From Multifurca ochricompacta (Eukaryota > Basidiomycota > Agaricomycetes > Russulales > Russulaceae), in contig WTXG01000006.1 in the NCBI GenBank assembly GCA_022496185.1, forward strand, positions 310,001 to 374,000: a DNA stretch of 64,000 nt. Reading direction: 5' to 3'. This document shows positions 47,074-57,885 of the stretch, in pieces. A model generated the notes under the pieces. That model was not told the DNA's origin and ran no database searches. It worked only from the letters and a program-made list of their open reading frames with translations. A program made the position numbers and the translations under genes. How positions within the stretch are numbered: position 1 is the stretch's first letter; each line of letters starts with the position of its first letter.

Positions 47074-48586
47074 ATGGCTCCAGTAGCTCTAGGATCACCC
47101 ATTCCTCTCTATACCCACATTGATAACCTCAAATCACTTGACCAGGACACCCTCGATGGCTTCGGCACTCGCGCCATACATGTTGGGTCTGACCCAGACC
47201 CTAACACGGGTGCAGTTATACCTGCCATCTCTCTAAGTACCACCTACAAGCAAGAAGGTGTTGGAAATCACAAGGTAAGCTAAGCTTTCTTACTCCATTA
47301 ACTCCCAACGGAGGGCGATGTTGGCACGCGACAACTGAGCACTCGAGTCGGGGGGAAGGAGGGTTTATTGACCATTTTATTGATTTTCCTCTTGTTCTTA
47401 TAGGGTTTTGAGTACTCTCGATCCGGAAACCCTAATCGAAATGCTCTTGAACGAACGCTAGCATCACTCGAATCAGGAGGCGCATACGCTCTTGCCTTTG
47501 CTTCGGGCTCTGCTACCACTGCTACGGTTCTGCAGTCATTGGGACCCAACGCACATATCGTTAGCGTCAACGACGTCTATGGAGGCACCTTCCGTTACAT
47601 GACTCGTGTCGCAAAGGAAAATCAGGGTCTCGAAACAACATTTGTTGACCTCGAAAATGCCGATGAAGAACAAGTCAACAACGCCCTCCATGACAATACT
47701 AAGGTATATGTCCCTTGGCTTGTATTTCCAGTTGTCTCTCTGACATTTGTTTGCATCCCAGCTCATATGGATAGAATCACCGACCAATCCAACACTGCGC
47801 TTAATTGATATACCCCGCATCGTTGCCATTGCAAAAGCACATCCCTCACGTCCCCTTGTTCTAGTTGATAATACCTTTATGTCGCCTTTCTACTCGTCAC
47901 CCCTACTTCAAGGAGCCGACATTGTCGTCCACAGTCTCACGAAATATGTTAATGGGCACTCTGACGTTGTTATGGGTGCCGTCATTCTTCCCCCACATCA
48001 TGCCGCACTCCACGATCGTCTGGCCTTCCTTCAGAATGCCATTGGCGCAGTTCCAAGTGCATATGACTCTTGGTTGGCGCAACGCGGCGCCAAGACGTTA
48101 CACTTGCGAATGAAGGAACATGGGCGCAATGCACTGCTTGTCGCACGGGCTCTTCAGAATAGTCCCTACGTCAAGGAGGTCATTTATCCTGGCCTTGCCT
48201 CGCATCCACGACACGAGCTCGCGCGGCGGTCGCTTTCGCCACATGCTGCACGATTTGTTAAAGCAGAGGCTGAACATAATTCAGACGGATCTTTCCCTTA
48301 TGGTGGGATGATTTCATTCCGTATCGTCGGCGGACTCGAAGAGTCGCAACGCTTCCTTCGCGAGACCCGTCTGTTCACACTTGCCGAGTCGCTTGGTGGC
48401 GTGGAGAGTCTTGCAGAGCTCCCTGCTCTCATGACCCACGGCAGCATCCCCCCTGCCGAGCGTGCTATCCTCGGAATTGGTGATGATCTGATCCGCCTGT
48501 CAGTTGGCGTTGAGGAGGGCGCAGATCTTGTGTGGGATATTGAACAGGCATTACGTACTGCCGTTGAGGGCACGCCGAGACCGTGA
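47074..48586 (+). CDS. CYS3: Cystathionine gamma-lyase
   Basis: PLP enzyme of reverse transsulfuration: cystathionine to cysteine, 2-oxobutyrate and ammonia. ATG 47074: MAPVALGSPIPLYTHIDNLK, then FGTRAIHVGSDPDPNTGAVI. Exon 2: FEYSRSGNPNRNALERTLAS (YSRxxNPT-type), ALAFASGSATTATVLQSLGP and VNDVYGGTFRYMTRVAKEN. Exon 3: WIESPTNPTLRLIDI, VDNTFMSPFYSSPLLQGADI, and SLTKYVNGHSDVVMG, with the PLP-Lys in SLTKY. The later part ends SLGGVESLAELPALMTHGSI and RLSVGVEEGADLVWDIEQAL, as in the CGS/CGL family. Two introns (47275-47403 and about 47703-47759). About 440 aa, somewhat long because of an N-terminal extension. TATAAATAACATAACATA lies upstream (47023-47041). Confidence 0.95.
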
Positions 48587-49463
48587 ATATGTATCAATCA
48601 TTGGAGTTCATAGACTGTATACACCCGGCCGGATCCTTTTGTATAGCGTTATTGTTTGTAAATACCCTAGCGATAAGTAGGCTCTGTCTAATGGCATAGA
48701 CCAACGTCCGTCGGGCTGTGCGTGCTCCATGGTGCCTTGGTTGCGACCTGAGTCATTGTTGTGTCTCAGGGTAGATGTCATTACGGCGAAGGACCACCAA
48801 GTCCCCTCGAGTCAACGGGTAACCACTGACGGCCTCACCACGTCACGCCACTTGTGCAAGTGAATGCATGTGGCGTTTTCTGATTTTTATCATCGGTAGG
48901 TAGTCCAGGCGTCTTGGTATAGGTTGATGGTCAAGGACACGGAACGGGTACGGAACCCCTGGAATATGCGCGCTCGTGTTTCTCATCGGTAGGGGTGAGG
49001 ATGTGAGGACAATCCTCCTTTGGCACGTGACCAAATAACGCGTCCGCAGCCTACAGTTACGCTATTGCTGCTGGCGCTGGCGAGATATTCATCGCCGTAT
49101 CTGTACTGCTCAGTCTTGGCTACTCTGCTTTTATTCTCCTATCGCTCGAAACATTACGCATTACGATCGAAGACCACTGTTGTACGTCAGGAGGTGAAAC
49201 TCAAGATTGTTGTAATTGTCACGTTGTGCCCGTGAACCTGTAGATTGATTAGATCTAGACAAAGATTAAAAGTGGGAGCCAAGTAAGTAAGTATCGTTTC
49301 GTCAACTGCAAAGAAGTACATTGGGTGGGGAAGGAGGGGGGTCTACAGGCTCCTAGAGGGGAAGCTCTGGGAAAGATCGTGCCACCCACCCATATGTCTC
49401 TCACACACACACACTCTCTCACTCTCTCTGCAGTCATCAAAAGTTTGCCAACTTTGCTCCTAA
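48587..49463. other. 877 bp spacer between CYS3 and CSN3
   Basis: Short ORFs only. CTCTCACT and ACACAC repeats at about 49400-49432 precede the CSN3 start. Confidence 0.5.
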
Positions 49464-51767
49464 ATGGCGTCCGATAGTCTACCTACACCCCCGTCCGCCA
49501 CTCCAACACCAACATCTGCCGCCTCAGGTTCCCAATCTGCTTCCTCCCCTTCCACCGCGGGACTACCTAACTCCCTACTGGGGTCGCACCGGGAGCGGCG
49601 GGGCGGGGCGGGGGGACAGCGACAGCGACGGTGGCGCAGCCTACTCCCACTGAGACACTCGATGGCCTGCTCGAACAGATTACGACGTCAAACAGCCTAC
49701 CTGCGCTTGCGAGCACGTTGCGTAATTTTGCCGGAGTACCCGAGGCACGCGATGTGGTCCTTACGAGCCCGACGAGTGCAGGTGCCGACCCACTCGACTC
49801 GCTCGATGTGGGACAACACACGATTGGCATTCTTTTTATCTTGTACGTCCTCCTCTTTTTTTTTTTTAATCTTCTCTTTTCTTTTCTTTTTTCTTTTCTT
49901 TCGTGCGTTCCCCACTCTCCCACCCTCCACTCTTCACCTCTCGCCTTTTTTTTCCGTTGAAGAGGGTGCGGTTGCATGTATGCGGGGCCCATTGGATTTC
50001 CATGTGCACGTTTCACGACTTTACTTACTTGGGTTGGCTGTTTCTTTTACACATTATTAAACGCGCATCATGTTCTTCCAATTTTACAGGTCTGCACGTC
50101 TCACGTATACGGCAACGACAACGACGGCGCCTGATGTGCCGTTCACATATATCGACAACTTTTGTCGGCATTTTGACCCAGAACAAGCGCGCTTCGCGCC
50201 GGAGCGTGGTGCGGCACTTCACGTCCTACGATCATTCGCTTCGCGTTTCTGATGGCCACCTTTTTTCCCCCTTTCCTTCGCGCCCAGTGACCCTACTCGC
50301 GAAGGGAATTGTGCAGCGCGCCGAAGTGCTGGGTAGGGTACGTTTCACCAACCACCCGTTCATGACCGCAAGAATTACGTCATCACGAACTCATGATCAC
50401 ACATGCAGGGCAAGGCTGCTATAACACCACTGCGACACCTTCTGACGCGATACACCCCCGATTTGTCCTATCTTACAACTATTCACCCCATATTCGTCAC
50501 GGTGAGCGTCCCTCACATTTTCTGACCCATCAATCATGTTTTGTCATGGACATCTATAGGCCTGTGCTACCGCTGGCTTCTTCAACGTTGCACTTCCCGT
50601 GCTTGCTGTGCCCATCTCGCAGATTTCGACAACTTTATTTCCAGACCTTCGCTACCAGGACCATCTGGTTTACCATTTCGTCGGCGGCATTTTGCTTGCC
50701 GCGCTTAGGCGATATGAAGAGGCAGCCGAATTTTTTGAACTATGTGCGAGTGCTCCTGTTTTAGGAGCTAGTGGAGGGAGCAGTGGTGTGCGTGGACCCT
50801 CGCAAGGTCCGATTGGTATGGGCATGGGTATGAGCATGGGTATGGGGATGATCCCTCCCGGTCCTGGAAGCAGATACCTCAATTTTGGTGGTCCGTCGGA
50901 CCCAAGTGTATTCCAGGTGGAGGCGGCTAAGAAGTTGTTGCTCGTACAACTGATTGTACACGGAAAGGTGCGTGTATAGTAATGAAAAAGAAAAAAAAAT
51001 CGAGGTCGTGAATATGCGCGCATAGACTTCACCGCTCCCAAAGTATACACACCCGGCAGTTTCAAATTTGAAGGGGACGGCCTATAATGCGCTTGCCAGA
51101 GTTTACCCAAACCTCGAGCAAGTTCACGCTATAGCGAGCAAAGAGGAAGGAACATTCATCGCGGATGACAACTTCGGTTTGCTCAGACTGGTGGTAGAGA
51201 GAGCGCCCCGGTGGGCGATCAAAAAGCTCACGGAAACATACCTGACCCTGAGCCTTCCTGAAATCGGGCGTGTGGCAGGAGTCGAGGACGTAGAGGAAGT
51301 CCGACGAGTGGTCCTTAGTATGGTGTGTATTTCCGAACTTTTCGGATATTTTCTTTTTTTTTTTTTGACTAGCTGGAAACGTCGCGTAGATTGAAACAGG
51401 GGAGATTGAAGCGAGCATCGATGCTACCGGATCGGTGACTTTCGAAGACGATGAGCCCCCAACGGTTTCAAAGGTAGAGATCGACCGAGTGCTTCGGGTG
51501 GCGCAAGAGCAGGAGCAAGTGCTTCGCAAGCTAGAACGGGAAATTGCGAGAAGTAAAGATTATCTTCAAAAGGTGCGTCTTTTTGACTCTTCACTTTCTT
51601 GCAAGAAAAAACCGTTGGTGGTGGTGGTGGTGGTGGTGGTGACTGTTCAGGCCGTGCGAAGCCGAGAGGAAGGATCATCCCCAAATTGGCCTTATATCGA
51701 AGAAGATTTGTTGGCGGGGGGTCGCAAGGTAACCGTTGGGCAGAGGAGTCGGTGTATTGAATATTGA
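49464..51767 (+). CDS. CSN3: COP9 signalosome complex subunit 3
   Basis: CSN removes NEDD8 from cullins; subunit 3 is a PCI-domain scaffold. ATG 49464 opens a Ser/Pro/Thr-rich stretch; then LDGLLEQITTSNSLPALAST, DPLDSLDVGQHTIGILFIL. Exons with YIDNFCRHFDPEQARFAPER, LLTRYTPDLSYLTTIHPIF, LPVLAVPISQISTTLFPDLR, LVYHFVGGILLAALRRYEEA and EFFELCASAPV match CSN3. A GMGMGMSMGMGM stretch (50815-50860) interrupts, then AAKKLLLVQLIVHGK. The PCI part follows: YNALARVYPNLEQVHAIASK, GLLRLVVERAPRWAIKKLT and the winged helix LTLSLPEIGRVAGVEDVEEV. C-terminal helix RVAQEQEQVLRKLEREIARS. The first part shifts frame, probably by a lost base in the G-rich 49574-49618. A 78-nt intron (51573-51650) is a multiple of three without stop. 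Confidence 0.85.
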
Positions 51768-52211
51768 AAAAAAGAGACAATTATACATACAGGCACGCAC
51801 ACGTTACAAAAGATGATGATGATGATGATGACCATAGCGAGTTTGCATCACGTGTTGCATGAGAGTATGCTGCTTACGAGAATGCGTTGATTGAAAGCGT
51901 GAGTCTGAGTCATACGATTTTTTGGATTAGAGAGATCCAGTGAACGTATTGTCAAAAATGGAAAATTTATCTAAATAGGCGATCTGATCGAAGTGACCCG
52001 AAACTCCCAAAACCCAAAAGTGGAGAGTGTGTTATGTACTCGAAATTGGCCAACATCGGCCAACATCGTCAGCCGTTAACCAGAAAGAGCATTCGTATTC
52101 CCATTCCTCCGCCGTGATGTTCGGAAATCTATTTCTATTTTCATATATTTACTACCTATAAGAAGCCTCATACGGGGTTGTCAATCAGTGTACCTCATCT
52201 CGTTTTCGTGG

Positions 52212-53197
52212 ATGTGTTTCCCATCCAAAAATCAAAAAGATCTCTATTCAGACGAAGCCACCAAACAGACACCATCAAAATCAGCTACAAAAGCCCCAGC
52301 TGCTCCCGCTACATCCACATCCCCCAACATCAACATCTCATCCATGGCTCCCAAGATTGCAATCGTCATTTATTCCATGTACGGCCACGTTGCCAAGCGT
52401 TCGTATCTCCTCTCTTACGACCTTTTATCATCCATTTCCTTATCATCTCTCCTCTTCTAGTGGCCGAAGCTGAGAAGAAGGCATCGAGGCTGCTGGTGGT
52501 CAGGCAACCATCTACCAGTAAGTATCGTGTGCGTGTGCGTCCGGTGATCTAAGATCAATCGATTGGCTAGGATCGCGGAGACTCTCCCGCAGGAGGTTTT
52601 GACGAAGATGTATGCGCCCCCCAAACCCTCATACGAAATCCTTCCTCCCAACAGGCTCGCTGAATTTGATGGCGTCCTCTACGGTATCCCTACTCGTTTC
52701 GGTAACTTCCCCGCTCAGTGGAAGGTAAGAACTTTTTTTTTTTCTCGTTTCTTTCAACCGGAGTCGTCGCTTAATGCCTTGACCCTCTTTTAGACCTTCT
52801 GGGATGGTACTGGCCAGCTTTGGCAAGCGGGCAGTCTCCATGGCAAGTTCGCTGGCGTGTTCATCTCGACCGGTAGTCATGGTGGAGGGCAGGAGTCTAC
52901 TGCCCTGGCGACTATCTCGACCTTCGCTCACCACGGGATCTCCTTTGTGCCCCTTGGCTACGCTAAATCGTTTGCCCAACTGACAGACCTCACTCAGGTC
53001 CACGGTGGTGCGCATCCTTGTTAATCCTTACTGTGATTAGTTGTTAATTTCATATATACCACCAAGGCTCTCCTTGGGGTGCTGGCACTTTCGCTGGCCC
53101 CGATGGTTCGCGTCAACCCTCAGCTCTCGAGCTCGAGATTGCCGAGATCCAGGGCAACGCCTTCTACGTTCAGGTTGCCAAGGCCTCGCAGAAGTAA
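52212..53197 (+). CDS. NAD(P)H:quinone oxidoreductase, WrbA flavodoxin type
   Basis: FMN-dependent two-electron quinone reductase that limits oxidative stress. ATG 52212 ([20 protein letters not shown]), an Ala/Ser/Thr-rich lead, then [15 protein letters not shown] (flavodoxin phosphate-binding loop with T/S-x-YGH). Next exon LAEAEKK, then AGGQATIYQ is out of frame by one G lost near 52480-52481. Then [38 protein letters not shown] (FMN-binding) and [20 protein letters not shown]. Then [40 protein letters not shown] and [20 protein letters not shown] complete the WrbA signature. Five exons; stop TAA 53195-53197. A TATA-like TATATTTACTACCTATAAG stretch lies upstream (52143-52162). Yeast relatives are Pst2/Rfs1/Ycp4; which ortholog is not decided. 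Confidence 0.9.
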
Positions 53198-53973
53198 GTG
53201 CGACCGTTCGTGGGTACATACTGTTTTATTGTACATCCATTCTTCGTTTGCAATTGTAATTCTTACATTTAACCTCGAAGAGATTGAAATTGTGGTGGGC
53301 GTAAAAGGACACGGGTTGCATTGATGAGGATGAAGATTCTTCTGTGTGAAAAGCTTTCTCGATTTGTGCAGGTTGATGCTGAATTTGATTTGATCGCTCG
53401 TTTGCGGAGAAACTGAGGGATTCGATTCCATAGATGGTGAACGGCGATCAACGTCAAGTCAGGTACGCTACGGAGTTGACCACAAATGAGCAGTAGCGAG
53501 ACCCATGGGTATTCTTTTGTTATATATATATGCTTCTCAGCCAGCGATAGCCTCCATTTCACAGTACAGTACAGTACAGTACACAGCACAGCAAAGCGCA
53601 GGGAGAAAAGTAAACCTATGTCTCATTTATTTGAAACTTACAAGGAGCAGCACACGAAATGCTAAACATAATCTCGCCTTATTCTTTGCCCACTCGCTAT
53701 GGAACTTGTTATGTTACACTTGAAACGCCCTAATTCACACCCCATTTGGTCGTAAGCCGTGGATAGGCTTGGCTAATTAATTTGCGACGCCCGAACAGAT
53801 CAGCTGCTGGAGCTCGATTCACCGCGGGGTGGAGTCTAGTCCACCACGGCTACAGCTGGCCCATAGGTGGCTAGGTGGCTTTGCGCCTGAGTGCTTATAA
53901 TGGCACACTTCGTGGGGGCTCCTCTCTCTCTTATATTCAATTCATTCATTCATATACACCACACCCTCACACT
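53198..53973. other. 776 bp spacer with ACAGT tandem
   Basis: Contains ACAGTACAGTACAGTACAGTAC at about 53561-53583 and a TATATATATA near 53521-53530. No gene recognised. Confidence 0.5.
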
Positions 53974-54527
53974 GATGACTACTCGCGATTTAGTGGCCTG
54001 CAATGCCCCGATACCGACATATGTGAGCCGGTCCCTTCCCTCCCTTTTTTTTTTTTTTGTTTCTGGTTTCTTGAAAAAGCTTAAAAAAAAACTTGCCAGC
54101 AGCAGGAATCTAGTGAGAATATGAGGAGGGATCAATCCGGTGAGCATTTTTTTTTATCATCACCCCCCTTCTTTTTCCCCCCTGAACACAGGCCGCGGCG
54201 CCGAGAGGCTCGAAAACTGGACTGGTCCGCTCGATCGGAGAAGGATCAAGTTGAAGAAGCTGAAGCTGAAGCTACTGAACCTTAGTGAGTTTTTATTTTT
54301 TTATTTATTTTTCCCGCTTCCGCCTCCGGATGTGTGTGTATGTATGTATGTATGTATGTATGTGTGTTTACTGATTGTTTTGACCTTTTGGTGGCCTGGT
54401 ATAGCTTGTTCAGCGGCGTGCATACGTCGTCACTGCTTTCTTGCGAGAGATTCCTCGGTTCGAATTCGAATTCGAATATCTCGGGAGGGTATGGTGGTAC
54501 GCCTTGTACTTGCAGCTTCAAGTCTCT

Positions 54528-54569
<42 letters not shown>

Positions 54570-54696
54570 CCCACCGCAATTGCCGGTGTCAGCGGCGCTG
54601 CAGCAGCCACATCGGCCCGAGACCGGGAAGCGGACCGTGATTGTACAAGACGTCGTCCTTCGATTATTGATCATGTCGCAGCTTGACGAGACATGA
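53974..54696 (+). CDS. Possible multi-exon gene, frame uncertain
   Basis: Pieces of open frame on the plus strand suggest a gene: MTTRDLVACNAPIPTY (53974), then RRREARKLDWSARSEKDQVE with EEAEAEATEP (about 54194-54284), a GTGAGT-type donor at 54285 and CTGGTATAG acceptor near 54410. The last exon has two candidate frames: RRAYVVTAFLREIPRFEFEF ... LGRVWWYALYLQLQV with Thr repeat, or SGVHTSSLLSCERFLG followed by Gln repeat (CAA)n. The splice from the acidic segment fits the second. The hydrophobic segment of the first suggests a membrane anchor, but I cannot decide. No family recognised. Confidence 0.3.
54328..54362. repeat. TGTA tetranucleotide tandem
   Basis: About seven units of TGTA in an intron-like segment of the uncertain 54-kb gene. 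Confidence 0.85.
54528..54569. repeat. CAA trinucleotide tandem
   Basis: About fourteen CAA units; in the candidate frames they encode poly-Gln or poly-Thr. Confidence 0.9.
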
Positions 54697-55169
54697 TCTC
54701 TCCCCAAAACAAATGTTTCAATTAAGGCGGAGGGAGAGGGAAGATGAAAGGTGTTTTGAGTTGGCTCATCGTGATAGACATGGTGTTTCATGTTTCTGTT
54801 TCAAAAAATAGGAGCGTCGTTTTTGGGGATGTTTGTTGTTATATTTGCTTTTGGCTTTTCCCATGCATATACATCATGGCATTGTCTGCACAATTGCGCG
54901 TGATCATGAATCAGCATGAGCATGAGGCACACTAATCTTATCGATGATGTGATGATGATAGCCGACCTCTGATTCGTTTCTAAAATCCAAGTCCCTTCAA
55001 AACTCGAAGTCTGGTACCGGCCGTTCAGTAATGCGTGTGGGTGTGGATTTGCGTGATATGATTATTATCACACGTTTCGTCAATATCGATATACAAAAAA
55101 ATGTGGGTAGATCGAGCCGATGAACCCGACTATGAAGACAACTGCGAGACTACGACACCGCTTCAATGA

Positions 55170-55793
55170 TTACTTCTTCCCGGCCTTCTTCGCTGCAACG
55201 CGCGCACGCGTGATCTGCTTCTTCCATCCATAACATTGACTGCATCCTGTTTATGAAAATAAAAATAAAAATAAAAAGGGAGAGAGGGAGAGGGAGAGAG
55301 GACGTTCAGTTTTATATAATGTGTCCTCGTTCGGTCTTTTTCCTCTTCTTGATTTTTTTAAAAAAAAAAGGGTGTGGAATATCACGTACCGGATGAACTG
55401 TGCTTCTTGCACTGGTAAACATTTTCCTTGTTCTGACCTGTCGGAGGTGCCTCGAGGCCTTCACGATCGATAAATTCGAACTTGTAAATGAGGAAGAGAG
55501 GAAGAAAGAGAGAGAGAGAGAGAGGGCATGAGCGTCGTCGTGTGATGTGAACTATCATAATAAGACATACCCCGAAAAAGCCATCGTTCTCCTCGCGCAT
55601 ATCAATGTTGCAATCGGTACACTTTTTATTTTTAATGATCAAAAGTGAGATCACAAATGGAGGGAGGGAGGGGGAGGGGGGGGGGGGGGAAGAGAGAGTA
55701 GTCGGTAATACTACGTACTACTTCCTTGAGATGTGCTTCACAGAAGACCGCGTCGTTGATCTCGACAGTTTTGCTGGGGTGAACTTCGGCCAT
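55170..55793 (-). CDS. Small Cys-rich putative zinc-binding protein, four exons
   Basis: Exon 1 from ATG 55793: MAEVHPSKTVEINDAVFCEA, HLKEVV. After an intron: CTDCNIDMREENDGFFG; then FEFIDREGLEAPPTGQNKEN, VYQCKKHSSS; and finally CSQCYGWKKQITRARVAAKK ending TAA at 55170. Cys/His positions (FCEAH, CTDC, YQCKKH, CSQC) pair as two C-x2-C and further Cys/His knuckles and could bind zinc. The Lys/Arg-rich C-terminus suggests nucleic acid or ribosome contact. About 95-100 aa. It recalls small fungal proteins of unknown function with the same Cys pattern; function is not known to me. Introns hold AG and G-rich simple repeats. Confidence 0.7.
55508..55526. repeat. AG dinucleotide microsatellite
   Basis: AG repeat in an intron of the Cys-rich small protein. 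Confidence 0.85.
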
Positions 55794-56061
55794 GGCCACT
55801 GGTTTGATGATATGAGATGGATAGATGAGATGAGATGGTGGGTGATGGGGAAGAAAAGAGGGAGGGTGGGACCGGAGAGGGGTGTGGATTGATGGGTATT
55901 GATTGAGAGAGTTGTGTTGTTTAAGTACGGATGGGTCAAGTGACTAAAGTTTCATTTTTTTCCATTCACTTAGCAGCCAGCCTCATCTGATCTGTGTGAT
56001 TATTGCAAAATTTGCGTTAAATACAAATCAGAAAACAGAAAACAGAAAATCCAAATGTTCA

Positions 56062-57679
56062 TCAAAGTATCGCAGCAAAACCCTCCTCAGACAGGAACGG
56101 TGTCGGCTCAGCCACCGACATCCTTCTAATCTCATCCAACAAGTCCCTCAATTCCTTCACGTTCGACGGCCGCAACCCGCTCTCCTGCTCCTTCATCTCA
56201 TATTCATGCTCACTGTCCTCCTCCCACTCATCCTCACTATCCAACGGCAAATCTCCGAGCAACGCGCCCGTACAATCCTCAAGACGGACGCCCTCCGTCT
56301 CACACTGAGCCTCCCAACGTTCCCAACGCGCGTAGCCTTCATCCTCAGGCCCATCCTGTCGCTCCAGTCCAGCCAACAACGTACGATTCAATAACCGCAC
56401 CACTTTGAGCGCTGGGAACATTTTTCGCGTGAGCTGGGAGAAGGTCAAGTCGTTCGTGCGCTGCAATAGCATCGTCGCGACTTGAGGCAAACTACTACCC
56501 GGCGCGCCGTTGGTGCCTTGCGAAGGGGGGAGAAAGGCATGTAGTAGTTGGTGCAAACCGAGGTGCGTGATGCGGGAGTGTGGTTCCCGCATGAGGGTCG
56601 CCAGCCCATCATCGTTCGATTCGGCGTGAAACGACAGACGCCAGTCGGGGTTGAAGGAGAAGCTCGTCAACATGGGGCATGCAGCGAGGATCCCAGGCAG
56701 GTCCAGAGCAGGTATCGTGTTCAGGTCGAGGAAGGTTAGTTGCGCGCCATGGTGCTTCAGGAATTCGGTAATATCGGGAAGGTTGTCCCGATGCGCTGCA
56801 AAGTCGAGAGTGAAGCTTTGCAGCACGGGGAAGGTCCATCCGGTCGCTTGTTCAATAAATTCTTGTGAAAGACCACGAACGGTGAGCTGCTGTAAGCAGC
56901 TGAGGGTCAGCGAAATGTGAGATGCGGTCCCTAGCAGAGGCGATGTGTCCTCAAAAGTCTCCGAGGTATCATTGGACGGGGTCACTGACATCGATGGATT
57001 TCGAAATCAATGGATATGGATACAAGGAAGGGAGCGCATCGAGCGCCCATATGAGACCTGCAAGACAGTCAGGCCCGATCTTCCATTGTACCGAGCGAAG
57101 GGATTTTGCGGAAAAACAAACGAGCGAGTCCGCGATGGCAGGGAAAGATGGGGTGATTGTCCACTCTACAGTGAAGAGCTCGAGGTTGGGGCAGTGTTGG
57201 ATAACGGTGACCAACATGTTTTCGACGTGAGAGATGGTAAAACGTCGAGGGCTGTAATACCGGACGAGGTGGAGGCGCTTTACATACCACCCTAGCCAAG
57301 TATATCGGTCAAGGACGAAACAGAGCGGGGCAAGTCGAGAGATGTCAGATAGAAAGATGCAGCGAAATAATAGGTGGTAGGCGATTCTATACCATTGCTT
57401 GCAAGTGAACATGATGGCCTGAACTTTTCTTATAAGAATTGTCGCTTGTGAATACCAGATTAAACACACCTTTGTTGTCGTGTAGGTTGTTGTCTGCTTG
57501 GAGTGAACGTCCTCATAGGGACTCACAAGTACCCAATCGCGTTTTGAAGGCCGTCTGTCCCACCGAGAGAGCGACATGCTGGTGGGATGAGAAGAATCGA
57601 CAAGACTGTCATCGTACACGACTTGCTCAAAAATGTCGGTTAACAACTCGGCTGGTAAATCGCAGATAGAGATGGACAT
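56062..57679 (-). CDS. F-box protein with LRR-like strands
   Basis: From ATG 57679: MSISICDLPAELLTDIFEQV, a clear F-box start (LPxELLxxIFxxV), then YRIAYHLLFRCIFLSDISRL, DRYTWLGWYVKRLHLVRY and VIQHCPNLELFTVEWTITPS. A second frame continues SHISLTLSCLQQLTVRGLSQ, FPVLQSFTLDF, HGAQLTFLDLNTIPALDLPG, LAACPMLTSFSFNPDW and ITHLGLHQLLHAF. These LxxLxL strands look like an F-box plus leucine-rich repeat protein. The frames meet at 56969-57006 and differ by one base, so the join is either one inserted base or a short unplaced intron. The C-terminus is acidic (PLDSEDEWEEDSEHEYEMKE). About 530 aa; substrate unknown. Confidence 0.7.
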
Positions 57680-57885
57680 CCCCCTCGAGTCTCAGAGGCT
57701 TTTGTGGGAGAGGTAAGCGTTCTGTTCTTTCTTACTGAGCGTTCAGGTTCAGGTTACGATTTGCGATCGACTATGCGAACCTGATGATTGAAAGAGAGAG
57801 GGAACAGGTAATATTAATAGGTACGCGTCTTGACAAGAACTGCTCGCGTGCACGTGAGCGTTGCGAATTACAAATTACATTTCTT

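Noticed and set aside
49574..49618. G-rich stretch considered as programmed frameshift in CSN3
   Set aside because: The same one-base-loss pattern occurs in many unrelated genes here, so consensus error is simpler.
54458..54482. GGTTCGAATTCGAATTCGAAT considered as a tRNA T-arm or heat-shock element
   Set aside because: No cloverleaf around it; it falls inside a candidate exon as a simple repeat.
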